DNA of 64,000 nucleotides from Breoghania sp. (GCF_963674635.1 NZ_OY771475.1:1612001-1676000), one strand, 5' to 3'. Numbered from the stretch's first letter, positions 17,853-27,700 are shown. The notes: a model not told the origin generated them from the letters alone. Translations and numbers: made by a program.

Positions 17853-18338
17853 ATACGAGACTTTCCTTCCCATGGAATGCCAAGTCCCACCGCGACGCGC
17901 GACCTGAACACCTGCACCAAGCTCTTGACGATTCCCATCTGCCTGCTTTCGGCAGAAAAACGATGGACACAGCCTTGCCCGAACGGCAAGGCGGCGCACA
18001 ATTACTCAAACCGTTTTCCAAGCCAATTGTCATTCTCGTCATGGAAAGGAACAGGCTTTACGATTTCCGCGTCCATTACTCACCTCCAGCCGCCCTCCAG
18101 GGCACTGTCAGGCGGTTTTTCAGACATTATCAAGCCGCGAAGAACTGGAAAGTTCCCCTCGCCGACAAGATTTGGTCGTCGCGTGGCGAACCGGCGCCCC
18201 GCCCCTCCTGTTTGCCGCGACTTGGTGCGCTTTCCCCAGAACATTCCTGAACAAGGACGTTTTCCCCCTTGCTTCGCGCGATGATCTCTCATAAAAACCC
18301 GCCACGCACGACGTGCGGCCACGCCACATACGGCGCAG
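17853..18338. other. 486-base region upstream of bphP and tRNA-Val
   Basis: No protein gene recognised. It must contain the promoters of the divergently oriented bphP and tRNA-Val genes; I could not assign boxes with confidence. Confidence 0.4.
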
Positions 18339-18413
18339 GGGCGATTAGCTCAGCGGGAGAGCGTTCCGTTCACACCGGAAAGGTCACTGGTTCAATCCCA
18401 GTATCGCCCACCA
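18339..18413 (+). tRNA. tRNA-Val (anticodon CAC)
   Basis: Seventy-five bases fold as a cloverleaf: acceptor GGGCGAT with ATCGCCC, D arm around TAGCTCAGCGGGAGAGC, anticodon stem TTCCG/CGGAA with loop TTCACAC (anticodon CAC at 18371-18373), T arm around GGTTCAATCC, discriminator A and an encoded CCA end (18411-18413). Reads GTG valine codons. Confidence 0.97.
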
Positions 18414-18729
18414 TCTCATTTCCTTGAAGTTTCCTATCCCTTCCCTTGAAACTGCTTGCACTGATCCGCTGTCGCAACGCGGCTGGCGAAGTGCATTCCG
18501 GTTCCTGAAGATTGGTTCAGCGCAAGGCTGCCATATGGCGCCTTCGGCAATAGGTTTCCGGCCCCGTCAAGATGACAGGATCGATTGTTATTTATACCTA
18601 TTTTAATATACTTATTTGAGACTCTTGCGAATCGTCGAGGCCGTTCCGCGCGACGGATCTTCCGCTTCAAGTCATGCCGGGTTTCTTCGCTGACTATCAC
18701 CTATTCGAGAGAAAAATCGAGAGGACCCA
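18414..18729. other. 316-base region between tRNA-Val and the zinc-ribbon pair
   Basis: No gene recognised. A local AT-rich patch at about 18586-18625 (TTGTTATTTATACCTATTTT) may hold the promoter for the two-gene unit at 18730. No repeat of the tRNA 3' end was noticed here, so there is no sign of an integration event in this gap. Confidence 0.45.
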
Positions 18730-19065
18730 ATGAGCAAGCCGACAATGATCGAATGCCCCTCATGCGAACACAAGGTGAGCGTTAGCGCCAATTCCTGCCC
18801 GCAGTGTGGCGCGGTACTGCGCAAGCCGAAGCGCGGCATATTCGGAAAGATCGTAATCTTCGCTTTTTGGGCCTTCAACCTGTTGATGGTTGTCTGGATT
18901 TGGGGGGGCACACAAAGCGCCGTCGAATCCTCAAAAGGCCTGTCGGGAGCGGAAGCAGCTGGAGCGGCTATCGGCACGGGCCTGGGAATTACGCTTCTCG
19001 TTATCATCTGGCTCATCGGCGCTATCCTGCTGGGTCTAATGGCGCTCCTCACGCGTCCCAAATAA
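18730..19065 (+). CDS. Small zinc-ribbon membrane protein
   Basis: A 111-residue protein of unknown function. An N-terminal zinc ribbon is visible, with cysteine pairs IECPSCEHKV and SCPQCGAVLRKPKRG (two CxxC knuckles 12 residues apart). Two hydrophobic helices follow (about 38-57 and 84-107), with AIGTGLGITLLVIIWLIGAI in the second, so both termini may face the cytoplasm. Its stop codon TAA is directly followed by the ATG of the next gene, which implies translational coupling. Zinc-ribbon membrane proteins of this size are common and mostly uncharacterised. Confidence 0.75.
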   Translation: MSKPTMIECPSCEHKVSVSANSCPQCGAVLRKPKRGIFGKIVIFAFWAFNLLMVVWIWGGTQSAVESSKGLSGAEAAGAAIGTGLGITLLVIIWLIGAILLGLMALLTRPK

Positions 19066-19698
19066 ATGGCTGGATCACCGTCCTACTGGATTTGCTCCTG
19101 CCAGAAAGCAAATCTGAACGCAGCCAAACGATGCGCGTCATGCGGCAAGCGCAGGCGCTTGTCGTGGCGATTTTGGACTGGCTCCGTTGTGATATCACTT
19201 CTCGTTGCAAGCGCTCTATTTGGCGGCAACGAGCAGACCTCGGAAGAGGCGCGGCGACCTGCGGACCAGGTCGCGTTTGTCGAACGCATCTTGAGAGCGA
19301 AGAACGATATCCAGGACGCGCCCAACCGTTTGGCAGCCTTCCATGCACTGGCGGCCAGAGATTCGTTTGGCCCCGCCCTTCCTCACGTGGAAAACTGGCG
19401 CGGCAAGATCCTCGGCATTCAGGAGATGCAGGGGAACGCCGCAGTCAGCATTGACGCTGGCAGCTTTGAAGTGGTCGCAGGCGTTCATCTGTCCTACGGG
19501 CTAGACACTCTGATCAGCCCACGCAACACCCACCTGCACGCGCCTCTTCTGGTACTGAAGGCCGGAGATGCTGTCACGTTTTCCGGAAATTTCATGAAAA
19601 TGAAAGGCGCTCTAGTGGAGTTGAGCTACACAAACAGCGGCTCCACAGAATTCCCGCGCTACCTGTTTGCATTCGACACAATAACGCCGGCGCAATAA
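19066..19698 (+). CDS. Membrane-anchored protein with RanBP2-like zinc finger
   Basis: A 210-residue protein of unknown function. The N-terminus carries W8-x-C-x-C-x3-N-x6-C-x2-C (YWICSCQKANLNAAKRCASC), which resembles a RanBP2-type finger except for one residue between the first two cysteines where two to four are usual. A single hydrophobic helix follows (about 35-52, WTGSVVISLLVASALFGG). The rest is a predicted extracytoplasmic domain of 155 residues, with EVVAGVHLSYGLDT and GDAVTFSGNFM, that I do not recognise. It begins immediately after the stop codon of the upstream zinc-ribbon gene. Composition is less GC-rich than that of the neighbouring housekeeping genes. Confidence 0.7.
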   Translation: MAGSPSYWICSCQKANLNAAKRCASCGKRRRLSWRFWTGSVVISLLVASALFGGNEQTSEEARRPADQVAFVERILRAKNDIQDAPNRLAAFHALAARDSFGPALPHVENWRGKILGIQEMQGNAAVSIDAGSFEVVAGVHLSYGLDTLISPRNTHLHAPLLVLKAGDAVTFSGNFMKMKGALVELSYTNSGSTEFPRYLFAFDTITPAQ

Positions 19699-19794
19699 CA
19701 AGCCTCATCAGCGCGGTTATTTTCCGTTTCGGTCCGACTTTGGATAACAGGGATCGCTGGAGGTGCCCACCTTCACGCACATTCCATGCAGGCA

Positions 19795-20226
19795 TCACCA
19801 GGTGCGGCGACGACCGTTGTCGATGTGATAGTGGCCGCCGGGATAGTATTTGTAGCCGCCCACTTCCCGCTGGGCCTTCAGGAAGGCGATCACCTTGCGC
19901 GGATTGCCGCGCACGTTGAAATCGACCGCTTCGCAGCTGCGGTGCTTGGAGTGCGGGGCACCGCCCTTCCACCAGTTCTCAAGCCACCAGCGCTTGGTGG
20001 AGGTGACGGTCACATGGCCGAAACGCTCCGACACGCGCACCACGACCCGCTTCAACGCCCCCGGAACACACCACTTGGTGTCGTTCCACGTGACGTTGGA
20101 TCGATCGAGCCACCCAAAACCGGGAATGGATGAACATCCAGCAACGCTTGCGGCGAGGACCAGTGCCAACGCAACGGCGCGCAGACGTCTTGGGGATCGT
20201 TCGGAGTTTCGGTTGGGATACGCCAT
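19795..20226 (-). CDS. Lipoprotein of the M15_3 peptidase-like family (DD-carboxypeptidase fold)
   Basis: A 143-residue predicted lipoprotein. The lipobox LAASVAGC places the lipidated cysteine at about residue 31. The domain contains HSKHRSCEAVDFNV, with His and Asp in the arrangement of M15 zinc peptidases, and GGHYHIDNGRRR near the C-terminus, providing the second zinc His (HxH/HID pattern). This matches peptidase M15_3 (formerly DUF882-like) proteins, some of which are peptidoglycan DD-carboxypeptidases. The catalytic Glu or Asp is not clear, so activity is inferred. It stands alone. Confidence 0.78.
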   Translation of the reverse strand: MAYPNRNSERSPRRLRAVALALVLAASVAGCSSIPGFGWLDRSNVTWNDTKWCVPGALKRVVVRVSERFGHVTVTSTKRWWLENWWKGGAPHSKHRSCEAVDFNVRGNPRKVIAFLKAQREVGGYKYYPGGHYHIDNGRRRTW

Positions 20227-20530
20227 TACTTAACCTTCGCGAATAGCCGCGGAACGCCCCCCGTTCCTTCCCGCTCGCCTTCATGCCCCCGAATGATTGC
20301 CAGTCAGGCGGGATGCTGCGCCCGAACCGTTAAAACTTTAAGGACAAGCATGGTTAATGCTTCACCTTGTCCCGCGCCCTGCGGACACGCCCCACCGCCT
20401 CTTGACAGCTGCCCCGAAGGAGACGGAGCCGACCATCCTCTGCCCGGCAGTTTCCAATGAAAAAGCCCCTTTCCCGGGTCACCGGAAAAGGGGCCTTCAA
20501 AGCATGATCTGCGAGGCGTACGCCCGGATC
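20227..20530. other. 304-base gap upstream of the M15-like gene, downstream of leuD
   Basis: No gene seen. It contains the leuD terminator at 20460-20494 and presumably the promoter of the minus-strand M15-like gene. Confidence 0.5.
20460..20494 (-). terminator. Terminator after leuD
   Basis: Stem GCCCCTTT (20465-20472) with AAAGGGGC (20487-20494), extendable by inner CC/GG pairs, followed on the minus strand by TTTTT. Confidence 0.82.
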
Positions 20531-21136
20531 CTAGACCCAGGGACGGGTCTCTTCCATCTTTGTCTCAAAGGAAGCGATGGTATCGGCGCGCTGCATTGTC
20601 TGACCGATATCGTCGAGACCTTCCAGCAGGCAGTGCTTCAGGTGCGGATCGATTTCGAAGGAGATGGCACCGCCATCCGGGCCCTTGATCTCCTGCGCTT
20701 CCAGATCGACCGTCAGCGTGGCGTTGGAACCGCGCTCAGCATCATCCATCAGCTTTTCAAGCTCATCCTCGGAGACCTTGATCGGCAGGATGCCGTTCTT
20801 GAAGCAGTTGTTGTAGAAAATGTCGGCGAACGAGGTGGAAATCACGCAGCGAATGCCGAAATCCAGCAGCGCCCAGGGGGCATGCTCGCGCGAGGAACCG
20901 CAGCCGAAATTGTCGCCGACCACAAGGATCTGCGCATCGCGGTAGGCGGGCTTGTTCAGGATGAAGTCCGGGTTCTCCGAACCGTCTTCCTTGGTGCGCA
21001 TCTCGTGGAAGAGCGCAGTGCCGAGGCCGGTGCGCTTGATCGTCTTCAGGAACTGCTTGGGAATGATCATATCGGTATCGATATTGACCCAGGGCAGCGG
21101 CGCGGCAACGCCGGTCAAGGTGGTGAACTTTTCCAT
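20531..21136 (-). CDS. leuD: 3-isopropylmalate dehydratase, small subunit
   Basis: With LeuC isomerises 2- to 3-isopropylmalate in leucine synthesis. The 201-residue protein shows the swivel-domain signatures WVNIDTDMIIPKQFLKTI and VVGDNFGCGSSREHAPWAL. Length is normal for LeuD. The frame runs upstream to 21208, overlapping the end of argC, but MEKFTTLTGVAAPLP at 21136 is the conserved start. It follows argC by 37 bases on the same strand. The large subunit LeuC is not in the window, so this two-gene layout splits leuD from leuC, which is common in alphaproteobacteria. Confidence 0.95.
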   Translation of the reverse strand: MEKFTTLTGVAAPLPWVNIDTDMIIPKQFLKTIKRTGLGTALFHEMRTKEDGSENPDFILNKPAYRDAQILVVGDNFGCGSSREHAPWALLDFGIRCVISTSFADIFYNNCFKNGILPIKVSEDELEKLMDDAERGSNATLTVDLEAQEIKGPDGGAISFEIDPHLKHCLLEGLDDIGQTMQRADTIASFETKMEETRPWV

Positions 21137-21173
21137 TTCGTCCTCTTCAATCGCTCCTGAAACCCGCGTTCGC

Positions 21174-22115
21174 TCAGGCGGCGAGGCTTGCGCGCTCGTC
21201 GCAACCAAGCAACAGATTCATGTTTTGCACGGCCGCACCAGATGCGCCCTTGCCGAGATTGTCATAGACGGCAACCAGGACGGCCTGCCGCCGCGCATTG
21301 TTGCCAAACACGTGTAGCCGCATGCCGTTGGTGCCGTTGAAGGTGCGCGGATCGAGCTCCGGCAGCTTGTCGACCTCGGCGTAATCGGCCACCTCCACGA
21401 AACCGCCCGGCTTGAACCAGCCGCGGATCGCATCATGCAGGACCTTTGCGGTGGTGGCACTGTCGAGCGTACCCAGCTGCAGCGGGACCATGGTCACCAT
21501 TCCTTGCGCATAGTTGCCGACCGACGGCATGAACAGGGGATCGATGTCCATCTTGGAATAGGCGCGCATCTCCGGCAGGTGCTTGTGGCCAAAGGTCAGG
21601 CCGTAAGGCGCGAAGGGCGAGGCGTCCGGATTGGCCTCATACGCTTCGATCATCTTGCGCCCGCCGCCGGAATAGCCGGAAATCGCGCTGACCGTGAAGG
21701 GAAAGTCCGCCGGAACGAGCCCCGCCTCGATGAGCGGACGCACGGTCGCAATCACGCCTTGCGGGTAACATCCCGGATTGGCGACGCGCCTGGACTTCGC
21801 GATCGCGTCGGCCTGACCCGGCGCCATTTCGGCAAAACCGTAGACCCATGCGGGATCGACCCGGTGTGCGGTAGAGGCATCGACCACCCGCGTGGTGTCA
21901 TTCTCGATCAATGACACGGATTCCCGCGCGGCATCGTCGGGAAGGCACAGGATGGCCACATCGGCCGCATTCAGGAGCTCAGCCCGCGCGGCCTTCTCCT
22001 TGCGGCGCGCCTCCGGCACGGAGAGAAGCTCGATATCGCGGCGCGCGGCCAGGCGCTCGCGGATCTGGAGACCCGTTGTGCCGGCTTCGCCATCGATAAA
22101 GACCTTCGCGACCAT
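21174..22115 (-). CDS. argC: N-acetyl-gamma-glutamyl-phosphate reductase (short, type 2)
   Basis: NADPH-dependent reduction of N-acetylglutamyl phosphate in arginine synthesis. The 313-residue length marks the shorter type 2 ArgC. Visible features are the dinucleotide loop KVFIDGEAGTTGLQIRERL, the catalytic C116 in VANPGCYPQG, and the substrate region SGYSGGGRKMIEAYE. A GAGGATGAG ribosome binding site precedes the ATG at 22115. Forms a unit with leuD; argG is about 28 kb away in this window. Confidence 0.95.
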   Translation of the reverse strand: MVAKVFIDGEAGTTGLQIRERLAARRDIELLSVPEARRKEKAARAELLNAADVAILCLPDDAARESVSLIENDTTRVVDASTAHRVDPAWVYGFAEMAPGQADAIAKSRRVANPGCYPQGVIATVRPLIEAGLVPADFPFTVSAISGYSGGGRKMIEAYEANPDASPFAPYGLTFGHKHLPEMRAYSKMDIDPLFMPSVGNYAQGMVTMVPLQLGTLDSATTAKVLHDAIRGWFKPGGFVEVADYAEVDKLPELDPRTFNGTNGMRLHVFGNNARRQAVLVAVYDNLGKGASGAAVQNMNLLLGCDERASLAA

Positions 22116-22654
22116 CTCATCCTCACTCGTCTGTCATTTCCGCACAAACGCGGAAGCTACAATGAATTCTGGCGGCCTAGATACACGGAACAGGCGGCGC
22201 TGTCATCTTCCCTAGGGCGCCTTTCCCACCAACGCCCTGCTTTCCCGCGCCCCTTCCAATCCTACACCCTCCCCAGGGCGCCCATCAGGCTGCGACCCGA
22301 TACAAATGCCCGGCTTTCATTGCCCTCTCCTCGTGACTTCGAGGCTTCAGCGAGGGAGGCGATTGTGACGGATCTATTCTGGCTGTCCGATGAAGCCGGA
22401 AACAGGATCGCCCCTCGCCTCCCGCATGGCAAACCCGGCAAGCGCATGTGGCTGAACGCTGGCGGCGTGCGGTGCCATGACCGAGAGCGCCGCAGGTTTC
22501 GCATCCCGCAAGAGCTCTATCCGCGCATGCCGCGCTTTTCCTTGCCCTTTGGCATGCGAATTGCTGTCAGAAAGAGCAGGAATGCCAGTCAACAAAGCGC
22601 ACGACGACGGTATGGAGCCGTCAAGCCCGCGTTAGAAAATGCCAGGAGGTATCA
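22116..22654. other. 539-base region between argC and the 320-residue orphan gene
   Basis: No intact gene. It contains an IS5-type transposase remnant at 22365-22447 and a good AGGAGG ribosome binding site just before 22655. Confidence 0.5.
22365..22447 (+). pseudogene. Remnant of an IS5-family transposase N-terminus
   Basis: From a GTG start the translation reads VTDLFWLSDEAGNRIAPRLP then HGKPGKR, which parallels the usual IS5-group opening (TDLFWLSDEQMARIAP..., G-K-P-R). Similarity ends after about 27 residues, and what follows is not transposase-like. No terminal repeats or DDE motifs were found. It is best read as an old insertion scar; the call rests on recognising a short motif. Confidence 0.55.
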
Positions 22655-23617
22655 ATGGTAAACGCTCTGAGCGCATATACGCGCGGCTTTCTCACGCAAA
22701 CGAATTTCTCTCGAACAGATGAAGCCGGAGAGAAAAGCGCAAAGCTCCCGGAAAAATCAGATCATGCGCGCGGCACGGTCATTAAAGATACGGTGGAAAT
22801 TTCTGCCGAGGCAAGAAAGCTGGCGCAGGCCGAACAGGCAAAAAATGCCCTCCGGGACGCAAAGGTCTCCTATTTCGAACAATTCAGACCGACGCGTGAA
22901 GGGTTTTCTTCCCGCAATCTGGCTTTGGGCATCGTCGACCCAAGCGCGCAACCATTTTCGCAAAACCGCCCCTTCGATGAAGTCGCGCAAGCTGCTCGTG
23001 AAAATATGGACAGCAAGTATCAACAGATGCGCGAAAGCGGCGAACCCTATGGTACGGACAATTTCGAAGGAAAAGAGACGTATTCTCTTATGGGAGATTT
23101 GGACCGCCGCGCTCTTTATGCCGTCGCCAGCAATGAAGGCGGCCATTTTTCCAAAGAAGAACAACAGACCGCCAAAGATCTCATGCTGGGCCAGCAAGGC
23201 ATGGCTATGGGGCTTTATAACGGCCCGACCCGTTTGGACGGAGTTTATACAATTCCGCAAGCGACCTCAAATGCAGATCACATGCAAAAATATGCTGCCG
23301 GCATCCAGTATATGGATCAAGTCAGCACAGAAGAGAAAGCAACAAGCGTTGACTGGGCGCAGCAACGGGGAAGAATGCAATATAACTACGAACGTCTCTC
23401 ACGGGATAGCGGGATAACACCTCAAAATCATAATATCTATCATCCGGCTGCGAATTTCATTTTCGGAGCACTGGAGTCGTATTTCGGTTTCGCGAATGAT
23501 GCGGATATCGGCAGCCGAAAGGACTTGCTCAATGAGCCATGGTTTGAAGGCTATCGGGATCGCCTTGGCAGCGTAATGGCCGAAACACGAGACTTGTACG
23601 GGTTGAATGACCTCTAG
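22655..23617 (+). CDS. Hypothetical protein, 320 residues, unrecognised family
   Basis: I do not recognise this protein. It is hydrophilic, with no signal peptide or membrane helix. Residues 1-60 look disordered, with DTVEISAEARKLAQAEQAKN, a phrase also found near the start of flagellar-regulator-like and other alphaproteobacterial hypothetical proteins. The middle (about 140-195) has MGDLDRRALYAVASNEGGHFSKEEQ and ends with a GMAMGLYNGP stretch, suggesting an EF-hand-like or helical repeat only by loose resemblance. The end carries PAANFIFGALESYFGF. AGGAGG precedes the ATG at a good distance, so expression is likely. Codon use is visibly less GC-rich than that of neighbours, and an IS remnant lies just upstream, both consistent with acquisition. 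Confidence 0.7.
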   Translation: MVNALSAYTRGFLTQTNFSRTDEAGEKSAKLPEKSDHARGTVIKDTVEISAEARKLAQAEQAKNALRDAKVSYFEQFRPTREGFSSRNLALGIVDPSAQPFSQNRPFDEVAQAARENMDSKYQQMRESGEPYGTDNFEGKETYSLMGDLDRRALYAVASNEGGHFSKEEQQTAKDLMLGQQGMAMGLYNGPTRLDGVYTIPQATSNADHMQKYAAGIQYMDQVSTEEKATSVDWAQQRGRMQYNYERLSRDSGITPQNHNIYHPAANFIFGALESYFGFANDADIGSRKDLLNEPWFEGYRDRLGSVMAETRDLYGLNDL

Positions 23618-23811
23618 ACTGAGGCCTCATCCGATCCTGCCAATGATCAAGGCCAAACGAAGCCGTTTCGCCGTCCATCCGGTTTTGGCCGAGCGATCCG
23701 GCTTCGTCGTTGCGTCCCCCCCCTTGAAAACCATGTGGTTTCCTGCGGGCTTGCGCCTGGCATCCGAACCGCTCAACCAAACCGTTCCGGCCTCATTTAT
23801 GAGGCTTGGCC

Positions 23812-24417
23812 TTAACGCGCCATGGAATGGTACTCGTCATTGGGACGCATATCGGTGGCAGCCGCCACGCGGTTCGACATGTTGAAGAAACCCGCGATGG
23901 TGGAAATGTCCCAGATGTCTCGATCGGAAAAGCCAGCATCACGCAAGTGCTGCCGGTCGTCTTCCATCATTTCATGCGGGCGCTCGGTCAGCTTGACCGC
24001 AAAATCGAGCATGGCGCGCTGGCGCGGGCTCAGGTCCGCCACCCGGTAGTTCATCACCATCAATTCGCCCAGTACCGGATCGCCGGAATATTCGCGCACC
24101 GCCGCACCATGCGCCGTCAGGCAATAGAAGCACCGGTTCACCGCTGAGACCGCCACGGCGATCATTTCGCGCTCCAGCTTCGACAGGCCGGACGGGCCGA
24201 GCATCAGGTCATTGTACATGTCGGTGAAGGCCCGCAGCTTCACATCATCGAAGGCGTAGGCCTTCAACACATTGGGTACGATACCGAGCTTCTCTTCACA
24301 TTTCGCGAAGTAGCGGGTCGTCGCTTCGCTCAAAGGCTCATTGCCCGTATCAAGCGCGATGACGCGTTCGTCAACGGCAGACGCCGACGGCTGTTTCGCC
24401 GCGGTTTCCTTGGTCAT
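23812..24417 (-). CDS. Peroxidase-related protein, AhpD-like (carboxymuconolactone decarboxylase fold)
   Basis: A 201-residue member of the AhpD/CMD family that includes alkylhydroperoxidase-type enzymes. The redox motif CxxC is present in VNRCFYCLTAHGAAVRE, with the downstream His typical of AhpD. Regions LRAFTDMYNDLMLGPSGLSKLER and FFNMSNRVAAATDM match peroxidase-related enzymes of this group. Two ATGs six bases apart (24423 and 24417) are possible; GGAGG spacing favours 24417. It is divergent from the glutamate dehydrogenase gene. Function in peroxide or thiol stress is inferred from the family. Confidence 0.85.
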   Translation of the reverse strand: MTKETAAKQPSASAVDERVIALDTGNEPLSEATTRYFAKCEEKLGIVPNVLKAYAFDDVKLRAFTDMYNDLMLGPSGLSKLEREMIAVAVSAVNRCFYCLTAHGAAVREYSGDPVLGELMVMNYRVADLSPRQRAMLDFAVKLTERPHEMMEDDRQHLRDAGFSDRDIWDISTIAGFFNMSNRVAAATDMRPNDEYHSMAR

Positions 24418-24702
24418 TCTCATCCTCCCTCGCCGGAGCTTCGCGGCTCCGGCCTTGTATTCCTCACCCCACGCCTGTCTTGCGCAGGCTCGCCCGAGCA
24501 TGCCCAAATCCAACCATCTCGGCAATCCAAAGCGCGCCTTGCGCCCCCAATGCCCCTTGAAGCGCAATGATATTTTTATAATTCAGCATGTTAGCTTGGG
24601 GCCCACGGGTTGACCCAGCATCACTGGCAGGCTCATTCTCAGCGAACCTGCATCGAACAACTGCAAGGAACGCCGCCCGGCGTCCTGAAGGAAGGACTTG
24701 CG

Positions 24703-27700
24703 ATGACGGATCCCAAGGAAACGCACAAGAGCCAGCTTCTGGACGCCATGAACCAGCAGCTTACCACCGGCGCCTCGCCGGGCGGCCTTGCGCATTACGC
24801 AAGCAAGCTCTTTGCCCATGCCGCCGCCGAGGACATTGTCGCCTATGCCCCGGCAGAACTCGCAGACTTCGCCCGCAACTCATGGTCGCGCTTTGCCAAC
24901 CGCGCACCGCACAAGCCGCTCATCAAGGTTTTCAACCCCACATTCGAGACCGAGGCGACGCGACATCATCATGTGACGGTGATTGAGGTCATCAACGACA
25001 ACATGCCGTTCCTGGTCGATTCCATCATGGGAGAGGTTCAGGACAGCGGCCTCGACGTCCAGTTGATGGTGCATCCGATCTTCAACGTGGAGCGCGATGA
25101 GGCAGGGGTCCTCATCTCCAGCGAGGCTGAGGGCGAGGACACGAGCCGCGAGAGTATTGTTCACGTTCATGTCTCACGTATCGTTTCGGCTGAGGCGCGC
25201 GCGGAATTGGCGGACCGTCTGGAAGACGTGGTGCACAATGTCCGTCTGGCCGTCAAAGACTGGAAGCCCATGTGCACCCGGCTTGCGGAGACGGTGGAGG
25301 GCTATCGCAAGAACCCGCCCGCAGGCGTGGGCGAGGCGGAGATGGCGGAAGCGGTCGAGTTCCTCGACTGGCTGCTCAGGGACAATTTCACGTTCCTCGG
25401 CATGCGGGTCTATCGTTTCGAGGGTGGCGCGGAAGACGGAACTCTGATGCGCGAAAGCGGCACGGGGCTCGGCGTTCTCACAGATCCCGATGTCTACTTG
25501 CTGCGTCGCGGGCGCGAATTCGTTGTGATGACGCCGGAAATCCGCGAATTCCTGATGGAGCCGAAGCCGCTCATCATTTCCAAGGCCAACGTCAAGAGCA
25601 AGGTCCACCGCCGGACCCACATGGACTATGTGGGGGTCAAACTCTTTGAGGAAGACGGCAGCCTTGCGGGAGAGCTGCGCATCGTCGGGCTGTTCGCCTC
25701 CACGGTCTACAATGAATCCGTGCGCAACGTCCCCTATCTGCGCAACAAGGTGGATCGCTTCCTGCAGGCCTCCGGCTATGACAGCCACAGCCATTCCGGT
25801 CGGGCGCTCGCCAATATCATGGAAGCCTATCCGCGCGACGAGCTGTTTCAGGTCGGCGATGCGCTTTTGCGCGAAAACGCCGAAGCCATCCTTCAGCTTC
25901 TTGAGCGTCCGCGCATTCGCATCCTGCCGAGACGCGACGAGTTCGACCGGTTCGTCTCCATCCTCGCCTTCCTGCCGCGCGACCGCTACAACACCGACGT
26001 ACGCATCCAGATCGGCAACTACCTCGCCGAGGTCTATGAAGGACGAGTTTCCGCCTGGTACATCACCTATCCGGAAGGCCCGCTGGTTCGCGTCCACTTC
26101 ATCATCGGCCGCTATGAGGGCGCAACACCCGATCCCGACCGAGAAGAGCTGGAATCCCGCATCGGCGATATCGTGCGCACATGGGCGGACGATCTTCTGG
26201 CCGCGCTGGAAAAGCGCTACGAACCGGAAGAGGCCCGGATCGCGGCGCATCGCTATGCCGACGCTTTCCAGGCCGGCTACAAGGAAGCCTTTGATGCAGA
26301 AACCGCGATCCGCGACATCGCCATTGTCGAGGCCCTGAACAGCGAGCAGCATACGGCCATCGACTTCTACCGCCTCGACGGCGACAGCGACCATAAGGTC
26401 TCGCTCAAGGTCTATCACCACGAAACCCCCATCCCGCTCTCCGCCCGTGTACCGATGCTGGAAAACATGGGCTTCAAGGTGATCAACGAACGCACCTACC
26501 GCATCACCCCCGAGGGCGAGGCGGAGGCCTATCTGCACGATCTCACGCTGCAATCCAGCTTCGAGACCCCGCTGATGCTCGATGAAAACCTGATGCCGCG
26601 GCTGGAAGCGCTGTTCATGGCCGTCTGGCATGGGGCGGCGGAAAACGACGGCTACAATGCGCTGGCGCTGGCCACCGACCTCGACTGGCGCGACATCGCA
26701 ATGCTGCGCGGGCTCTCGCGCTATTTGCGCCAGATCCGCGTCCGCTACTCCGAGGACTACATGTGGGGCACATTGTGCCGCTATCCGGGCGTCGCGGAGA
26801 AGCTTGCGCAACTCTTCCACGTGCGTTTCGACCCGCAATTTGCAGGCGAGGACGCCGCCCTTTCCGCCGCGCGGCTGGAGCAGGAGATCCTGACCTCTCT
26901 GGACGAGGTTTCCAGCCTCGATGACGACCGGATCCTGCGCCACTTCCTCGGTGTCATCACCGCGATGCTTCGCACCAACATGTACCAGGCCCCTGCCCTG
27001 CGCGAACCGCAGGACAAGGAGCCGCCGGTCTTTGCCTTCAAGTTCGATCCGCACCGCATCGAGGATATGCCGCAGCCGCGTCCGTTCCGCGAAATCTTCG
27101 TCTACAGCCCACGCGTGGAAGGCGTGCACCTGCGTTTTGGCAAGGTCGCGCGCGGTGGCTTGCGTTGGTCCGACCGTCCGCAGGATTTCCGCACCGAGGT
27201 TCTGGGCCTGGTGAAGGCCCAGCAGGTGAAAAACGCGGTCATCGTTCCGGTGGGCGCCAAGGGGGGATTCATACCCAAATGGCTCCCCCAGGGCGGCACA
27301 CGTGAGGAAGTGTTCGCGGAAGGGACAGAGGCCTACAAGATCTTCGTCTCGACCCTGCTCGACATTACCGACAATCTGGACGGCGACGCGATCCTGCGCC
27401 CCGAACACGTGATCCGTCACGATGACGAGGATCCCTATCTCGTCGTTGCCGCGGACAAGGGCACGGCGACCTTTTCCGATACCGCCAACGCCATTTCCGA
27501 GGCGCATGACTTCTGGCTGGGCGATGCCTTCGCTTCGGGAGGCTCTGCCGGTTACGACCACAAGAAGATGGGCATCACCGCGCGCGGTGCCTGGGAAGCG
27601 GTGAAGCGGCATTTCCGCGAGATGGATATCGACATCCAGACCACGCCTTTCACGGTGGTTGGCGTGGGCGACATGTCGGGCGACGTCTTTGGCAACGGCA

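Noticed and set aside
18339..19698. Integrated mobile island at tRNA-Val
   Set aside because: No integrase, no repeated tRNA end and no insertion sequence found; kept only as a cautious finding about the zinc-ribbon genes.
23790..23805. Hairpin GCCTCAT-TT-ATGAGGC near the AhpD-like gene end
   Set aside because: Seven-bp stem without a T-run in either direction; too weak to call a terminator.
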